NCBI RefSeq assembly: GCF_014199535.1 | Contig: NZ_JACHNV010000005.1 | Coordinates: 1 to 64,000, forward strand | Length of the DNA stretch: 64,000 nt | Source of the DNA: Hymenobacter latericoloratus | Lineage (GTDB): Bacteria; Bacteroidota; Bacteroidia; Cytophagales; Hymenobacteraceae | Reading direction: 5' to 3' | In this document: positions 40,894 through 49,524 of the stretch, piece by piece | Layout of the letters: each line of letters starts with the position of its first letter | How positions within the stretch are numbered: the first letter of the stretch is position 1 | Notes under the pieces: generated by a model | Databases searched by the model: none | Told to the model about the DNA's origin: nothing | The model's input: only the letters and a program-made list of their open reading frames with translations | Made by a program: the position numbers and the translations under genes

Positions 40894-43800
40894 ATGACTA
40901 CTGCCGAAACCTTCGAGCACATTATCCGCCACCAAAGCTGCCGGGAGCTGGTGCCCTTCCTGGGGGCGCTGGGCAACTCCGACATTGTGGCGGTGCGCCA
41001 GAAAACAAAAAGCCTGCTCCGGGAGCTGGACCGCTACGAGAAAACGCATGGGCGGTCAGGCCTGGGCGAGTACCGCCGGGTTATCACGCCGGAGCAGGAG
41101 ATGATGCTCTTCTTTGCCGGCCTGGCTACTTACTCGCGCAAAGAGGCCCAGGCCCGCAGCTTCTCGCTGCCCTGGCACCTTTCTGATCGGGGCCCCGACC
41201 CGCAGGGGCACCAGGAGCAGTTTATGACGGTGCTGGAACAGGCCCGGCCCGCGTGGCTGGCGGAGTGGCTGGTGCGGCTTACCCGCGCGAACCAATGGGC
41301 TGTTCTATCCTACAAACAGCTGCGGGAGCTGGAAGACCGGAACCTGCTGGCCCACGACCCGTGGTTGTTCACTCAATCGGTAGCTCACCAGCTGACCCGC
41401 TATAACTGGCTGCGCAACACCTATAAGAAACCCGATATTGACGGCTACGACCAGCAGATTCTGCAGCAGCTACAAGAGGACCCCACCCTACTGCAGCGCG
41501 ACCTGCTCCTGCTGTTCGATTATGACAGTCTGGTGGATTCTGACAGCACCTTCAGCGGGAAAGACCGGGAATTGATTAACTGGCTGACTCTGCTGCCCCG
41601 GTTGGTTGCTTCGGGTCACCTGAACCGCCCGGAGGTGCTGACCCGCTGCCTGCTGGCTCTGCGCCGCGACTTCCGCCGGCCCCTGCTGACGTGGTTCAAG
41701 AACCTGTTTCTGGCCCTGCAGCCTACCCCCGCCGAGCGGCTGGCCCGGCAAACCGAACTAGTTGATCTGCTGGCCCACCCGCTGCCGCTGGTCATTAACT
41801 TTGCGCTTGATCAGCTGAAAGAGCTGTGGACGCAGCCGGCGTTCGATGCCGCCGCCCTGCTGCTGTACGCCGATGCGCTGGTTACCCGCCAGGACCTGAA
41901 AACGGGCCTGCGCACGCTGTTCAATGGCCTGGAAAAACTACTTAAGCAGGACCCTACCCTGGCCCCAACCCTGAGCCGGCTCAGCACCACGGCCCTTACC
42001 AGTGCCGATGCCAGCGTACAGGAGCGGGCCGCCAAGCTGCTCAAAACCATTCTCGGGGCCCGGAAACCCTTGCTGACAGCCGCGGAGGCAGCGGAAACCA
42101 CCGATACTATTAGCCTCTACACCGACCTGCTGACGCCGGCTGCCCGCACCCTGCTGGGACCGTACCTGACTACCGCACCCACGCCCGGCAGCTCTACGGC
42201 GCTGGCTGCCGCCTACGCGCCGGCCACCGGCTTCACCCCCGATATTTCAGAGGCTACGGTTATTGCTCCGGTGCGTGACTGGCACGAACTGCTGTTTCTG
42301 ACCGGCGAGCTGCTACAGCACAACAGCCCCGTCAGGGTGGAGCGGTGGCTTGATGGCCTGGGGCGCCTGCGCGGCCACTACCCCGCCGACTACGCCCAAC
42401 AGCTGCGACCGTATATCGTGCAGACGGCCTCTTCGGAGCTTAAAAACAAGACCGACGACGAAATCCGGGAGTACTTCCGCACCTACTCGTTCGGCGGAAT
42501 TCGGCAGGGCCGCCGGGAGCTGCTTGTTGCGCTGCTGATTAGCTGGTACCAGGGCTTTACCCAGGGCAACGTGCCGCGTGCCAACCTGCAGCCCCAGCAG
42601 TATAGCGCCCCCGACCCGCTGCTGCTAGTAGAGCAAGCCCGCCTGGCCGCGCTTGAGCAACGCCTCCACACCGGCAGTCCCGCCCTACCCCTGCTCAGTA
42701 CGCCAAGCCACGCTCCGCACTGGGTGGCGCCCTCCGCGCTGGTGCAGCGCCTGCTGGCCTACCAGGCCGCCAGCGCAGAACCTGCTGCCGCCGACCTCGC
42801 CCTGGCCCTGACCCGCACCGCCGCCACGGCCCCCGATGATGCCGCTGCTGCCCGCCTGCTGCTCCCGCAACTGCAGCATCCGGAACTACGCGCCCTGCTC
42901 GAGTGGTACCTGGCCCCCCAACCTGAGCCCGCCGCCTTACCCCTGCAGGTGGCACCATCCCCTGGCAAGCCCATAGCCCGCGAGCTAACGGAACGGCTGG
43001 GCAAGCTGATTCCGTTTCTGAAACGCACACCGGCTGCGGATTCCTCCCCGCCCCTGGCGGAGTCCCTGCCGTGGCTGTGGGTGGTGGCGGCCCGCACACG
43101 TTTGCCCTATCAGGAGTTGCCGGCGCTGGCCGCCGTGGCCAGCTACCCCGGCGTGGCTCAGCCCTGGCTTCCGGGGTGGCACTTCGAGCAGAAAACGCAC
43201 ACTTACAAGCAAAGCTGGAACAAGCAGCACCCCGAAGTGACGAATACGTGGCAGGAGCTTTTGGTGCATACTCCTCCGGTGCCGCAGGGACTGCCCAACC
43301 CCTTGCTGCTGTATTCCTACTACGTGCAGCCGCCCAAGTCCACTACTGGCTGGTACTCACTTTTCTCCCTGCAGCTGGAGCTACCTTTTTTGCTTTCCCT
43401 GTTTCCACAAAACCCCGACCCGCTGTACTGGCACCTGATCCGGTTGAGCTGCCGGACGGATAACTCGGATACTACGGCCCGGGAGGTAATTCAAACGGCG
43501 CTGCACGCACTTCTGGCGGCGGGACCGGCCTTCAGCGAGCCGGCTACCCTGCTGCTGGCGCTAGGGCTCACGCATTCTACCCCGGCAGGCCGGGCCGTAG
43601 CGCTGGAGGTTTTGCTGGCTTCCGTTGATACGGGCCGGCTAGTGCCGGATGCGCTAGGCAGAATACTGGGCAAGCTGCTGGCGGTAGGGTTTGCACCGGT
43701 GCAGCGCCTCAGCGACGCCCTGGCCCAGGCCCGCGCCATCAGTCCCCTGCTAGACGATGCGGTAGGCCAGGTGCTGGACGAGTTGCTGCCGCTATTGCCA

Positions 43801-43962
43801 ACGGCCACGCCTCTGCGCAACACCCGCAAGCTGCTGGAAGCCTACACCGATGTGCAACAGCGGACCACCCGGGTAGTGCCGGCCCCGGTTGCTCAGCACC
43901 TGCAGGCCTGGAGCCAGTCAGCGGCCCTCAGGAAGGCCGCCGCTAGCTTACTTACGGTGTAA
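40894..43962 (+). CDS. Large helical-repeat protein, DUF6493-like
   Basis: The 1022-residue cytoplasmic protein has a strongly alpha-helical, HEAT/ARM-like pattern (LLEKLLKQDPTLAPTLSRLSTTAL, DLVDLLAHPLPLVINFALDQLKELW) and an N-terminus MTTAETFEHIIRHQSCRELVPFLGAL. From memory, such proteins carry the DUF6493 label and sit beside SWIM genes in related genomes. I have not verified this. No enzymatic motif is seen. It shares the operon with the SWIM gene (65-base gap). Confidence 0.6.
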   Translation: MTTAETFEHIIRHQSCRELVPFLGALGNSDIVAVRQKTKSLLRELDRYEKTHGRSGLGEYRRVITPEQEMMLFFAGLATYSRKEAQARSFSLPWHLSDRGPDPQGHQEQFMTVLEQARPAWLAEWLVRLTRANQWAVLSYKQLRELEDRNLLAHDPWLFTQSVAHQLTRYNWLRNTYKKPDIDGYDQQILQQLQEDPTLLQRDLLLLFDYDSLVDSDSTFSGKDRELINWLTLLPRLVASGHLNRPEVLTRCLLALRRDFRRPLLTWFKNLFLALQPTPAERLARQTELVDLLAHPLPLVINFALDQLKELWTQPAFDAAALLLYADALVTRQDLKTGLRTLFNGLEKLLKQDPTLAPTLSRLSTTALTSADASVQERAAKLLKTILGARKPLLTAAEAAETTDTISLYTDLLTPAARTLLGPYLTTAPTPGSSTALAAAYAPATGFTPDISEATVIAPVRDWHELLFLTGELLQHNSPVRVERWLDGLGRLRGHYPADYAQQLRPYIVQTASSELKNKTDDEIREYFRTYSFGGIRQGRRELLVALLISWYQGFTQGNVPRANLQPQQYSAPDPLLLVEQARLAALEQRLHTGSPALPLLSTPSHAPHWVAPSALVQRLLAYQAASAEPAAADLALALTRTAATAPDDAAAARLLLPQLQHPELRALLEWYLAPQPEPAALPLQVAPSPGKPIARELTERLGKLIPFLKRTPAADSSPPLAESLPWLWVVAARTRLPYQELPALAAVASYPGVAQPWLPGWHFEQKTHTYKQSWNKQHPEVTNTWQELLVHTPPVPQGLPNPLLLYSYYVQPPKSTTGWYSLFSLQLELPFLLSLFPQNPDPLYWHLIRLSCRTDNSDTTAREVIQTALHALLAAGPAFSEPATLLLALGLTHSTPAGRAVALEVLLASVDTGRLVPDALGRILGKLLAVGFAPVQRLSDALAQARAISPLLDDAVGQVLDELLPLLPTATPLRNTRKLLEAYTDVQQRTTRVVPAPVAQHLQAWSQSAALRKAAASLLTV

Positions 43963-44003
43963 ATAGTTGCTTTCTACCTCTCACTCTTCCCGTGGTTCTT
44001 ATA

Positions 44004-44927
44004 ATGCGCGCCTTTCTGCTTTCCCTTCTCCTTAACCTGACTTCTTCTGTGGTGATGGCCCAAACGCACCCTGTTATTCCATTATATGCGGGCGCGGTGC
44101 CCAACTCTAAGCCGAGCCCAACGGCCGAAGCCGTCACAAGGAGGCCCGACGGCAGCCCGCGCGTTTCGCAGGTAGTACAGCCCACCCTCACGGTGTATAA
44201 AGCGGCCAAAGCCAACGGCACGGCGGTCATCATCTGCCCCGGCGGCGGCTACGGAATGCTGGCCATGGACCACGAGGGCCACGACGTAGCAAGGCGGTTC
44301 AACGACATGGGCATTACGGCCTTTGTGCTGAAATACCGCCTACCCCTCGACGCAAGCCAAACCGACAAATCCATTACCCCGCTGCTGGATGCCCAGCAGG
44401 CCCTGCGGCTGGTGCGGCAGCGGGCCGCCGAGTTTGGGGTGCACCTGGGCCGGGTGGGCCTGATGGGCTTTTCGGCCGGCGGGCACCTGGCGGCTACCAC
44501 GGGTACCCACTTCACTACCCCCGTCGGCGATACGAAGGACAAAACCACCGTGCGCCCCGATTTTCTGATGCTGATTTACCCGGTGATTAGCTTGTCGGAT
44601 AGCCTCATGCACGCCGGCTCCCGCACGAATCTTCTGGGTGACAAGCCCGCGGGTGAGCAAATCAAGCGCTACTCCAACGAGCTGCAGGTGACCGCCCAAA
44701 CGCCGCCTACCTTCCTGGTGCACGCCCAAGACGACCAGGTGGTGAAAGTGCAGAACAGCCTGGCGTTCTACGAAGCCTGCCTGCACCATAAGGTACCCGT
44801 GGAGATGCACCTTTATCCGCTGGGGGGCCACGGCTTCGGCATGCACAACAAAACCACCCAAGACAACTGGACCGACCGCCTGCAGAACTGGCTGGCGGCC
44901 GGCGGCTGGCTGGGCCAGAGCAGGTAG
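44004..44927 (+). CDS. Exported alpha/beta hydrolase (esterase, BD-FAE type)
   Basis: The product is 307 residues from the ATG at 44,004, with a signal peptide (RAFLLSLLLNLTSSVVMA). It shows the esterase/lipase layout: oxyanion loop VIICPGGGYGMLAMDHEG, nucleophile GFSAGGH with Ser, catalytic Asp in VHAQDDQVVKV and His in LGGHGFGMH. It resembles secreted carbohydrate esterases and xylanase-linked acetyl esterases (BD-FAE family). A GTG at 43,992 is a possible earlier start. Substrate unknown. Confidence 0.85.
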   Translation: MRAFLLSLLLNLTSSVVMAQTHPVIPLYAGAVPNSKPSPTAEAVTRRPDGSPRVSQVVQPTLTVYKAAKANGTAVIICPGGGYGMLAMDHEGHDVARRFNDMGITAFVLKYRLPLDASQTDKSITPLLDAQQALRLVRQRAAEFGVHLGRVGLMGFSAGGHLAATTGTHFTTPVGDTKDKTTVRPDFLMLIYPVISLSDSLMHAGSRTNLLGDKPAGEQIKRYSNELQVTAQTPPTFLVHAQDDQVVKVQNSLAFYEACLHHKVPVEMHLYPLGGHGFGMHNKTTQDNWTDRLQNWLAAGGWLGQSR

Positions 44928-45014
44928 AAGGCGGGAAACCATCCCCTCCTTCTTTGCTCCCGCTCAGGCTGATACCCGTTTTGGCTTACGCCTGGCGCAT
45001 GGGTCTGGCGCACC

Positions 45015-45320
45015 TCAAAGCAGCTCTTCCCAGCCTACCTCCGCCCCCGTCCACCAGACCTGCGCGCCGGCAGGCCCTGAAGCAGCGCCCGCCTGCGTCA
45101 GCAGCAGGCCCCGGATGAGGGGCATTTCGGTGCGGGCTATTTCTTCCACGGTAGCAAGGGCGGTTTCAGCGGGGCCGGTGGGGTAGCGCAGGCTGACTCT
45201 GAGGGCCGTGTGCAGGGCTAACTCCTGCAGCTCGGGCACCCCGGATGCAGGCAACAGCAGCACGCCCAAACCCGGCAGCGAAAAATTTTTATCGACCTGA
45301 AAAAGAAATTTTTCTTCCAT
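45015..45320 (-). CDS. Small hypothetical protein
   Basis: 101 residues, ATG at 45,320, without a signal peptide. A beta-rich N-terminus (FLFQVDKNFSLPGLGVLLLPA) is followed by a strand/helix pattern that ends VWWTGAEVGWEEL. I do not recognise the family. It lies in the gap after the esterase gene and is convergent with it. Confidence 0.5.
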   Translation of the reverse strand: MEEKFLFQVDKNFSLPGLGVLLLPASGVPELQELALHTALRVSLRYPTGPAETALATVEEIARTEMPLIRGLLLTQAGAASGPAGAQVWWTGAEVGWEELL

Positions 45321-45340
45321 GAGGCGCTGTACGCAAAAAC

Positions 45341-45451
45341 TGCCCGTATTGGCTGGAACACCATGTTTTCAACATTTCACCTGTCCAAAACAGAGGCCTC
45401 CCTTCGCCCTACTGCCGAGCTAAACCTGTCCCGACTTTTGCCCGTATTGGC
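45341..45451. promoter_or_regulatory. Direct repeat TGCCCGTATTGGC upstream of the glycine-zipper gene
   Basis: Identical 13-mers at 45,341-45,353 and 45,439-45,451, 98 bases apart. Each has the half-palindrome TGCC-N6-GGC(A). They lie between the start of the minus-strand small gene and the glycine-zipper gene start, where a shared operator could act. Confidence 0.35.
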
Positions 45452-45520
45452 ATGGTGCTTGTAAAACTGAGCGCAGGGCTACTGCTCAACCAGCCCACCG
45501 AACCTAAACTTCTCTTCGCC

Positions 45521-46048
45521 ATGAAAAAGGTAAGTCTGCTTCTCGCCCTGGTAATGTTCTTCTCCGCCATTGCTACCAGCTTTGCGCAGGATCGTAAGAT
45601 TAGCTCCCACGCCAAAGGGGCCGTCATTGGTGGTTTGGGTGGTGCCGCCGCTGGTGCCATCATCAACAAGAAAAACCGCGTAGTAGGTGGTGCCGTGGGG
45701 GGTGCGGCCGGCGCGGGCCTCGGCTACGTTATTGGTAAGAATGCCGACAACAAGCGCAAGGCTGAAGCGGCCCGCGTAGCCGCCGCCCGCCGGGCTGAGC
45801 AGCGCCGCGCGGCCGCCTACCGCGCGGGCCTGGCCCAGGGTGCTGCCAAGGCCAAGGCAAACAACACGGCCCTGGCCGCCGCTGCCGTGCCCGCCGCCGC
45901 TGCCGCCCCCGTTATGATGAACAGCTTTGGTGCTCCGGCCGGTGCTCCGGCCGCCCTGTCCATGAGCTCGGCCTACCTGCCGAACAACAACTACGGCGCC
46001 CGCGACGCGGCCTATCCTACCTCGGAAGTGCGCCGCAAGAGCTGGTAA
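45521..46048 (+). CDS. Secreted glycine-zipper protein
   Basis: A 175-residue exported protein (signal peptide KVSLLLALVMFFSAIATSFA). A glycine-zipper region follows (AKGAVIGGLGGAAAGAIINKKNRVVGGAVGGAAGAGLGYVIG), a repeat that packs against membranes and is found in outer-membrane and stress proteins. A long Ala/Arg/Lys helix and a low-complexity Ala-Pro tail complete it. The ATG at 45,521 gives the signal peptide. An envelope role is likely but not defined. Confidence 0.75.
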   Translation: MKKVSLLLALVMFFSAIATSFAQDRKISSHAKGAVIGGLGGAAAGAIINKKNRVVGGAVGGAAGAGLGYVIGKNADNKRKAEAARVAAARRAEQRRAAAYRAGLAQGAAKAKANNTALAAAAVPAAAAAPVMMNSFGAPAGAPAALSMSSAYLPNNNYGARDAAYPTSEVRRKSW

Positions 46049-46070
46049 TCCTATTTTTGCTCTAGCTTCT

Positions 46071-46096
46071 AAGCCCAGGCCCCCGGGCCTGGGCTT
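46071..46096 (+). terminator. Terminator-like palindrome
   Basis: A self-complementary AAGCCCAGGCCC / GGGCCTGGGCTT stem followed by three T, 23 bases after the glycine-zipper stop. Confidence 0.65.
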
Positions 46097-46147
46097 TCTG
46101 CTGCCTATCCTCTCTTCTTTTTCAGCCCTCACCTAACCTCTGTTCCC

Positions 46148-46624
46148 ATGAAACCTCTTTCTGGTTTTCTGCTTGGGAGTGCCGCTCTGCTGGCCTCCTG
46201 CTCGGCGCCCAAGCCCGATGATGCCGCCGCTGCCGCCGTGGATGTAAAAAGCCTCAACCAGCAGTTTATCGGGGCCTGGAACGCCAAAAACACCGCCGCC
46301 CTCGACACGCTGCTGGCCGACGACGTGCAGTACGCCCAGGGCGCTACCCGCTTCAATGGCAAGTCGGAAGTGTCGGACAAATGGGTGCGCGCTACCCTCG
46401 GCACTATTGCTGATCTGAAACTTTACGGCACCAGCACCGGCACCGATGCCAACACGGCCTACGAGGCGGGCACCTTCTCTACGGAAGTGCTGCCCGAGGC
46501 CCCCGGCCAGCCCAGCGGCGAAGGCGAAGGCAACTTCATTTTGCTCTGGAAGAAGAATAAGAAAAACGCCTGGAAGCTGAGCTACGTGCAGCTCGAAGGC
46601 CTGCCGGTAAAAATCAGCAACTAG
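46148..46624 (+). CDS. Lipoprotein with SnoaL/DUF4440-like domain
   Basis: The 158-residue lipoprotein (lipobox LLASC, Cys18) has an NTF2-like alpha+beta fold: SLNQQFIGAWNAKNTAALDTLLADDVQYAQGATRFNGK is typical of SnoaL/DUF4440 cone-shaped domains, and the C-terminal strands NFILLWKKNKKNAWKLSYVQ complete it. Such folds bind or convert small ligands; the substrate is unknown. A strong terminator follows. Confidence 0.75.
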   Translation: MKPLSGFLLGSAALLASCSAPKPDDAAAAAVDVKSLNQQFIGAWNAKNTAALDTLLADDVQYAQGATRFNGKSEVSDKWVRATLGTIADLKLYGTSTGTDANTAYEAGTFSTEVLPEAPGQPSGEGEGNFILLWKKNKKNAWKLSYVQLEGLPVKISN

Positions 46625-46651
46625 CTATCCGCCGTAAGCTCGCTTTCTACG

Positions 46652-46689
46652 CAAAAAGCCCCGCCCATCTTCTGGCCGGGGCTTTTTTG
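46652..46689 (+). terminator. Rho-independent terminator
   Basis: A stem AAAAAGCCCCG / CGGGGCTTTTTT around a 14-base loop ends the DUF4440-like gene. Confidence 0.85.
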
Positions 46690-46714
46690 CTATTGTATTG
46701 GATTGATAGCGCTA

Positions 46715-46968
46715 TTAGATTTCCGTAATCGGCTTGCTACCGCTTAAGGGGCCTTCCATCTTGCCGGTAACGGCACCGATGATGGACTTACCAGTGGCTA
46801 TTTGCTCTTTTTAGGCAAAAGAGCCGGGCACCGGCGGAGCCAGGACGGGAATATCGCCCAGCGGCGCTGCTTTTTCTACGTGGAATTCCCCTTTTCCATC
46901 AAGCGAAGGGCCCTCGAAGGCCGAAGCTGCAAAGCCGGAACAGGCGAGTTAAGTAGCCAGCGGAACTA
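46715..46968 (-). pseudogene. Remnant of a small lipoprotein gene
   Basis: On the minus strand a frame reads LACSGFAASAFEGPSLDGKG and so on to PPVPGSFA, then TAA, then continues in the same frame with KEQIATGKSIIGAVTGKM to a final TAA at 46,715. One stop splits the frame and another stop stands before the LACSG lipobox-like start, so no intact gene remains. It was probably a lipoprotein of roughly 100 residues. It lies directly after the 46,971-47,312 gene. Confidence 0.4.
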
Positions 46969-46970
46969 GG

Positions 46971-47312
46971 CTAGCGGGCCCGCCGCCGATAGACGTAGGC
47001 CGTGCCCGTCCGCTGCTGGTGCACCGTCACGCGCTGGTCGGGCGCCACCTGGCCCGGCTGGCTCACCCACTCGTACGCCACTTGTTGCTGCGCATCCCAG
47101 CAGTAGTGGCGGTTGCCGCTGCTGGTAATACTTTTCTGGGCGGCATTCGGCATTCGGTTGGAACTGAGCGGTAGCACGGAGGGGCTGGGCTTCGGGGCAT
47201 CTGCCTTTTCCAGCACCCAGTCGGGGTTTTGGCTACCGGGAACGGGTAAAAGCTGGGCCTGAGCTACCGAAGCTGCACTAGCCAGTATGAGAAGCAAAGC
47301 GGCTCGTTTCAT
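46971..47312 (-). CDS. Secreted hypothetical protein
   Basis: 113 residues with a signal peptide (KRAALLLILASAASVAQA). The mature part is short, polar and Gln/Arg rich (HQQRTGTAYVYRRRAR), with one Cys. No family is recognised. The ATG is at 47,312. Confidence 0.55.
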   Translation of the reverse strand: MKRAALLLILASAASVAQAQLLPVPGSQNPDWVLEKADAPKPSPSVLPLSSNRMPNAAQKSITSSGNRHYCWDAQQQVAYEWVSQPGQVAPDQRVTVHQQRTGTAYVYRRRAR

Positions 47313-47491
47313 AGCGAATAGAATAAGCGGATACTATTTTACGCAATTTGCCTGATGCCAGCCTGTTCGCAGCCGAAATAGTAAAGCCCGCTGGCCCGTT
47401 TGCTACCTACCGCTGCTCCCCTGAGCAAAGCGAGGGCTTTATTGCGCTGAAAAAACTGTTTCTTAACAGGATAAAGCGGCTTGCTACCCTC

Positions 47492-47708
47492 TTAGAAGAG
47501 ACTCAGCTTCTGCTGGCTGTAGGAAATCAGCATGTTCTTGTTCTGGCGGTAGTGCGCGAGCATCATCCTGTGGTTTTCGCGGCCGTAGCCCGAGGGCCTG
47601 TAGCCGCCGAACGGCGCGTCGGCGGGGTAGCAGTTGACCCACACGCGGCCGGCCTGAATGGCGCGGGGCGCCTAGTAGAGTTCGTGGGCGTCGCGGGTCC
47701 AGACGCCG
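47492..47708 (-). pseudogene. C-terminal fragment of an aldehyde dehydrogenase
   Basis: The minus-strand frame reads TGVWTRDAHELY, then a TAG at 47,672-47,674, then [20 protein letters not shown] and [18 protein letters not shown] to QKLSLF and a stop. This is the last ~70 residues of an NAD-dependent aldehyde dehydrogenase (the VWVNCY and FGGYKxSGxGRE regions). The catalytic Cys domain is missing and a stop sits inside, so it is dead. It abuts an AraC fragment. Confidence 0.85.
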
Positions 47709-47984
47709 GTGGAGTACATTATTCAGGAGCGGCTGGCCGAAGCCAAGCGCCTGCGGCGCAGTCTGCTGGTAACCGTGGCCGACGTGTGCTACCGGGCGGG
47801 CTTCCCCAACACGTCTTATTCTCCGAAGCTGTTCAAGCAGTACCAAGGCGTAACGCCGGACCTGTATAAGCGCCCGTATTGTGCGGGCGTGGCCCGAAAA
47901 GCGGCCCGCATGGCGCTTCGGCTGGCCTCGGTTTTGCTCCCCCGGCCGGCGGCCCGGAGCCAGCACGACAACCTTCCGGCCTGA
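47709..47984 (+). pseudogene. C-terminal fragment of an AraC family regulator
   Basis: The frame from 47,709 reads EYIIQERLAEAKRLRRSLL, VADVCYRAGFPNTSYSPKLF and KQYQGVTPDLYKR, the second half of an AraC DNA-binding domain. The sensing domain and first helix-turn-helix are lost. The tail after LYKR is out of the normal family ending. Its 5' edge meets the 5' edge of the aldehyde dehydrogenase fragment at about 47,708. Confidence 0.85.
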
Positions 47985-48045
47985 AATCCTGTTATCGGAG
48001 GCCACTTAGGCGGCTGCCAGCCAGCGCCCGCCGGTTTTTTGCCTC

Positions 48046-49284
48046 ATGACACACCTAGCAGCGGCCGACACCCGGCCCGTGCCTCAGGACGATACCCGTT
48101 CTAGTCCCCCTCCTCTCCCCCTGGCCCCCGCCCTGGTGTGGCTGATGGCCATTACCTGCGGGCTGGTGGTAGCCAACATTTACTACAACCAGCCTTTGCT
48201 GGCCGAAATTGGCCGCACGTTTAACCTATCGGAAAGCCGGGTAAGCCTGATGGCTACCATCACCCAGGTGGGCTACACGCTGGGTTTGCTGTTTGTGGTG
48301 CCCCTGGGCGACAAGCGCGAGCGAAAAAGCCTGACCCTGGTGCTGCTTTTGTGCGCCGCCGCGTGCATGGCGGGCGCGGCCGTGGCCCCTACGTTTGCCC
48401 TGCTGGCAGCGGCCAGCCTGCTCATTGGCCTTTTCTCGGCGGTGCCTCAGCTCCTGATTCCCATGGCCGCGTCGCTGGCTAGTGACGAGGAGCGCGGGCG
48501 GGTAGTGGGCAAAGTGATGAGCGGGTTGCTGATTGGCATTCTGTTGTCGCGCACTATTAGCGGCTACGTGGGCGCCCAGTTTGGCTGGCGCACCATGTTT
48601 TGGGTTGGCGCGGGCGTGATGGTGGTGCTCACCGGTATTCTGGCCCGCATGCTGCCCCGCAATCAGCCCCAGTTTACCGGCAGCTACGGCAGCTTGCTCA
48701 GGTCGTTGGGTACGCTTACTACCGAGCTGCCGGTGCTGCGCCGCTCGGCCCTGGTGGGCGCCTGCATGTTTGCCGGCTTCAGCGCCTTCTGGACTACCCT
48801 GGTGTTTTTCCTGGAAAGCCCGGCCTACCGCTACGGCAGCGAAGTAACCGGGCTGTTTGGCCTGATTGGGGCCAGCGGGGCCTTCGCCGCTTCCTTCGCC
48901 GGTAAATCGGCCGACACGAAAGGGGCCGACTACGCCCTCAACCTCGGGATTCTGCTGTTTCTGGGGGCGTATCTGCTGCTGGGCCTCGGCGGCACCTACC
49001 TGCTGGGGCTGATTGCGGGGGTAGTGATTCTGGACATCGGGCAGCAGATGACCCACATTTCCAACCAGACCCGCATCTTCACCCTGCGCCCCGAGGCCCG
49101 CAGCCGCCTGAACACGGTGTACATGACGGCCTGCTTTATCGGGGCCTCCACGGGCTCCTTCGTGGGCGGCCTGGCATGGGACCATTTCCACTGGCTGGGC
49201 GTGTGCGGCGTGGGGTTGGGCTTTGTGGTGCTGGCCTACCTTGCCAACCGGTTTTACGGCCAGGTGGCGGGCGCGCGGCCCTAG
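48046..49284 (+). CDS. MFS transporter
   Basis: This 412-residue inner-membrane protein has 12 helices. A Pro-rich cytosolic N-terminus is followed by LVWLMAITCGLVVANIYYNQPLL, the A motif PLGDKRERKSL between helices 2 and 3, and VPQLLIPMAASLASDEERGRVVGKVMSGLLIGILLSR. It resembles drug/sugar efflux-type MFS members of the YgaY/AraJ sort. The substrate is unknown. It follows the decayed aldehyde dehydrogenase/AraC zone. Confidence 0.88.
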   Translation: MTHLAAADTRPVPQDDTRSSPPPLPLAPALVWLMAITCGLVVANIYYNQPLLAEIGRTFNLSESRVSLMATITQVGYTLGLLFVVPLGDKRERKSLTLVLLLCAAACMAGAAVAPTFALLAAASLLIGLFSAVPQLLIPMAASLASDEERGRVVGKVMSGLLIGILLSRTISGYVGAQFGWRTMFWVGAGVMVVLTGILARMLPRNQPQFTGSYGSLLRSLGTLTTELPVLRRSALVGACMFAGFSAFWTTLVFFLESPAYRYGSEVTGLFGLIGASGAFAASFAGKSADTKGADYALNLGILLFLGAYLLLGLGGTYLLGLIAGVVILDIGQQMTHISNQTRIFTLRPEARSRLNTVYMTACFIGASTGSFVGGLAWDHFHWLGVCGVGLGFVVLAYLANRFYGQVAGARP

Positions 49285-49401
49285 CAGGGTAGCACACGGA
49301 TAATGGCGGGCTCTGCCCCACTGTAGCTGCCCCCCCCCAACGCCCGGATAAGATTATGGGGGGCACTAAAGCAGGAGGAGAACTACTGGTAATCTGATTA
49401 T

Positions 49402-49480
49402 AGCACCCACAAGGGTGCTGCTCCCAACGGCCCGGAGCCACAACCAGGCTAGCATGGTATGCTGCTCGGTTGTGGCTCCG
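49402..49480. terminator. Hairpins between convergent genes
   Basis: AGCACCC / GGGTGCT at about 49,402-49,419, and a perfect 13-bp stem CGGAGCCACAACC (49,433-49,445) / GGTTGTGGCTCCG (49,468-49,480), lie between the MFS gene and the convergent adhesin gene. T tracts are short, so termination strength is uncertain. Confidence 0.55.
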
Positions 49481-49524
49481 TGAAGGCGGCTCATCGGCCT
49501 AGGCGACGTAGGTCGGGGTATTTC

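Noticed and set aside
47348-47869. Single plus-strand frame across the decayed zone as one gene
   Set aside because: Its middle is the antisense of aldehyde dehydrogenase and its end is out of the AraC frame, so it is not a real gene.
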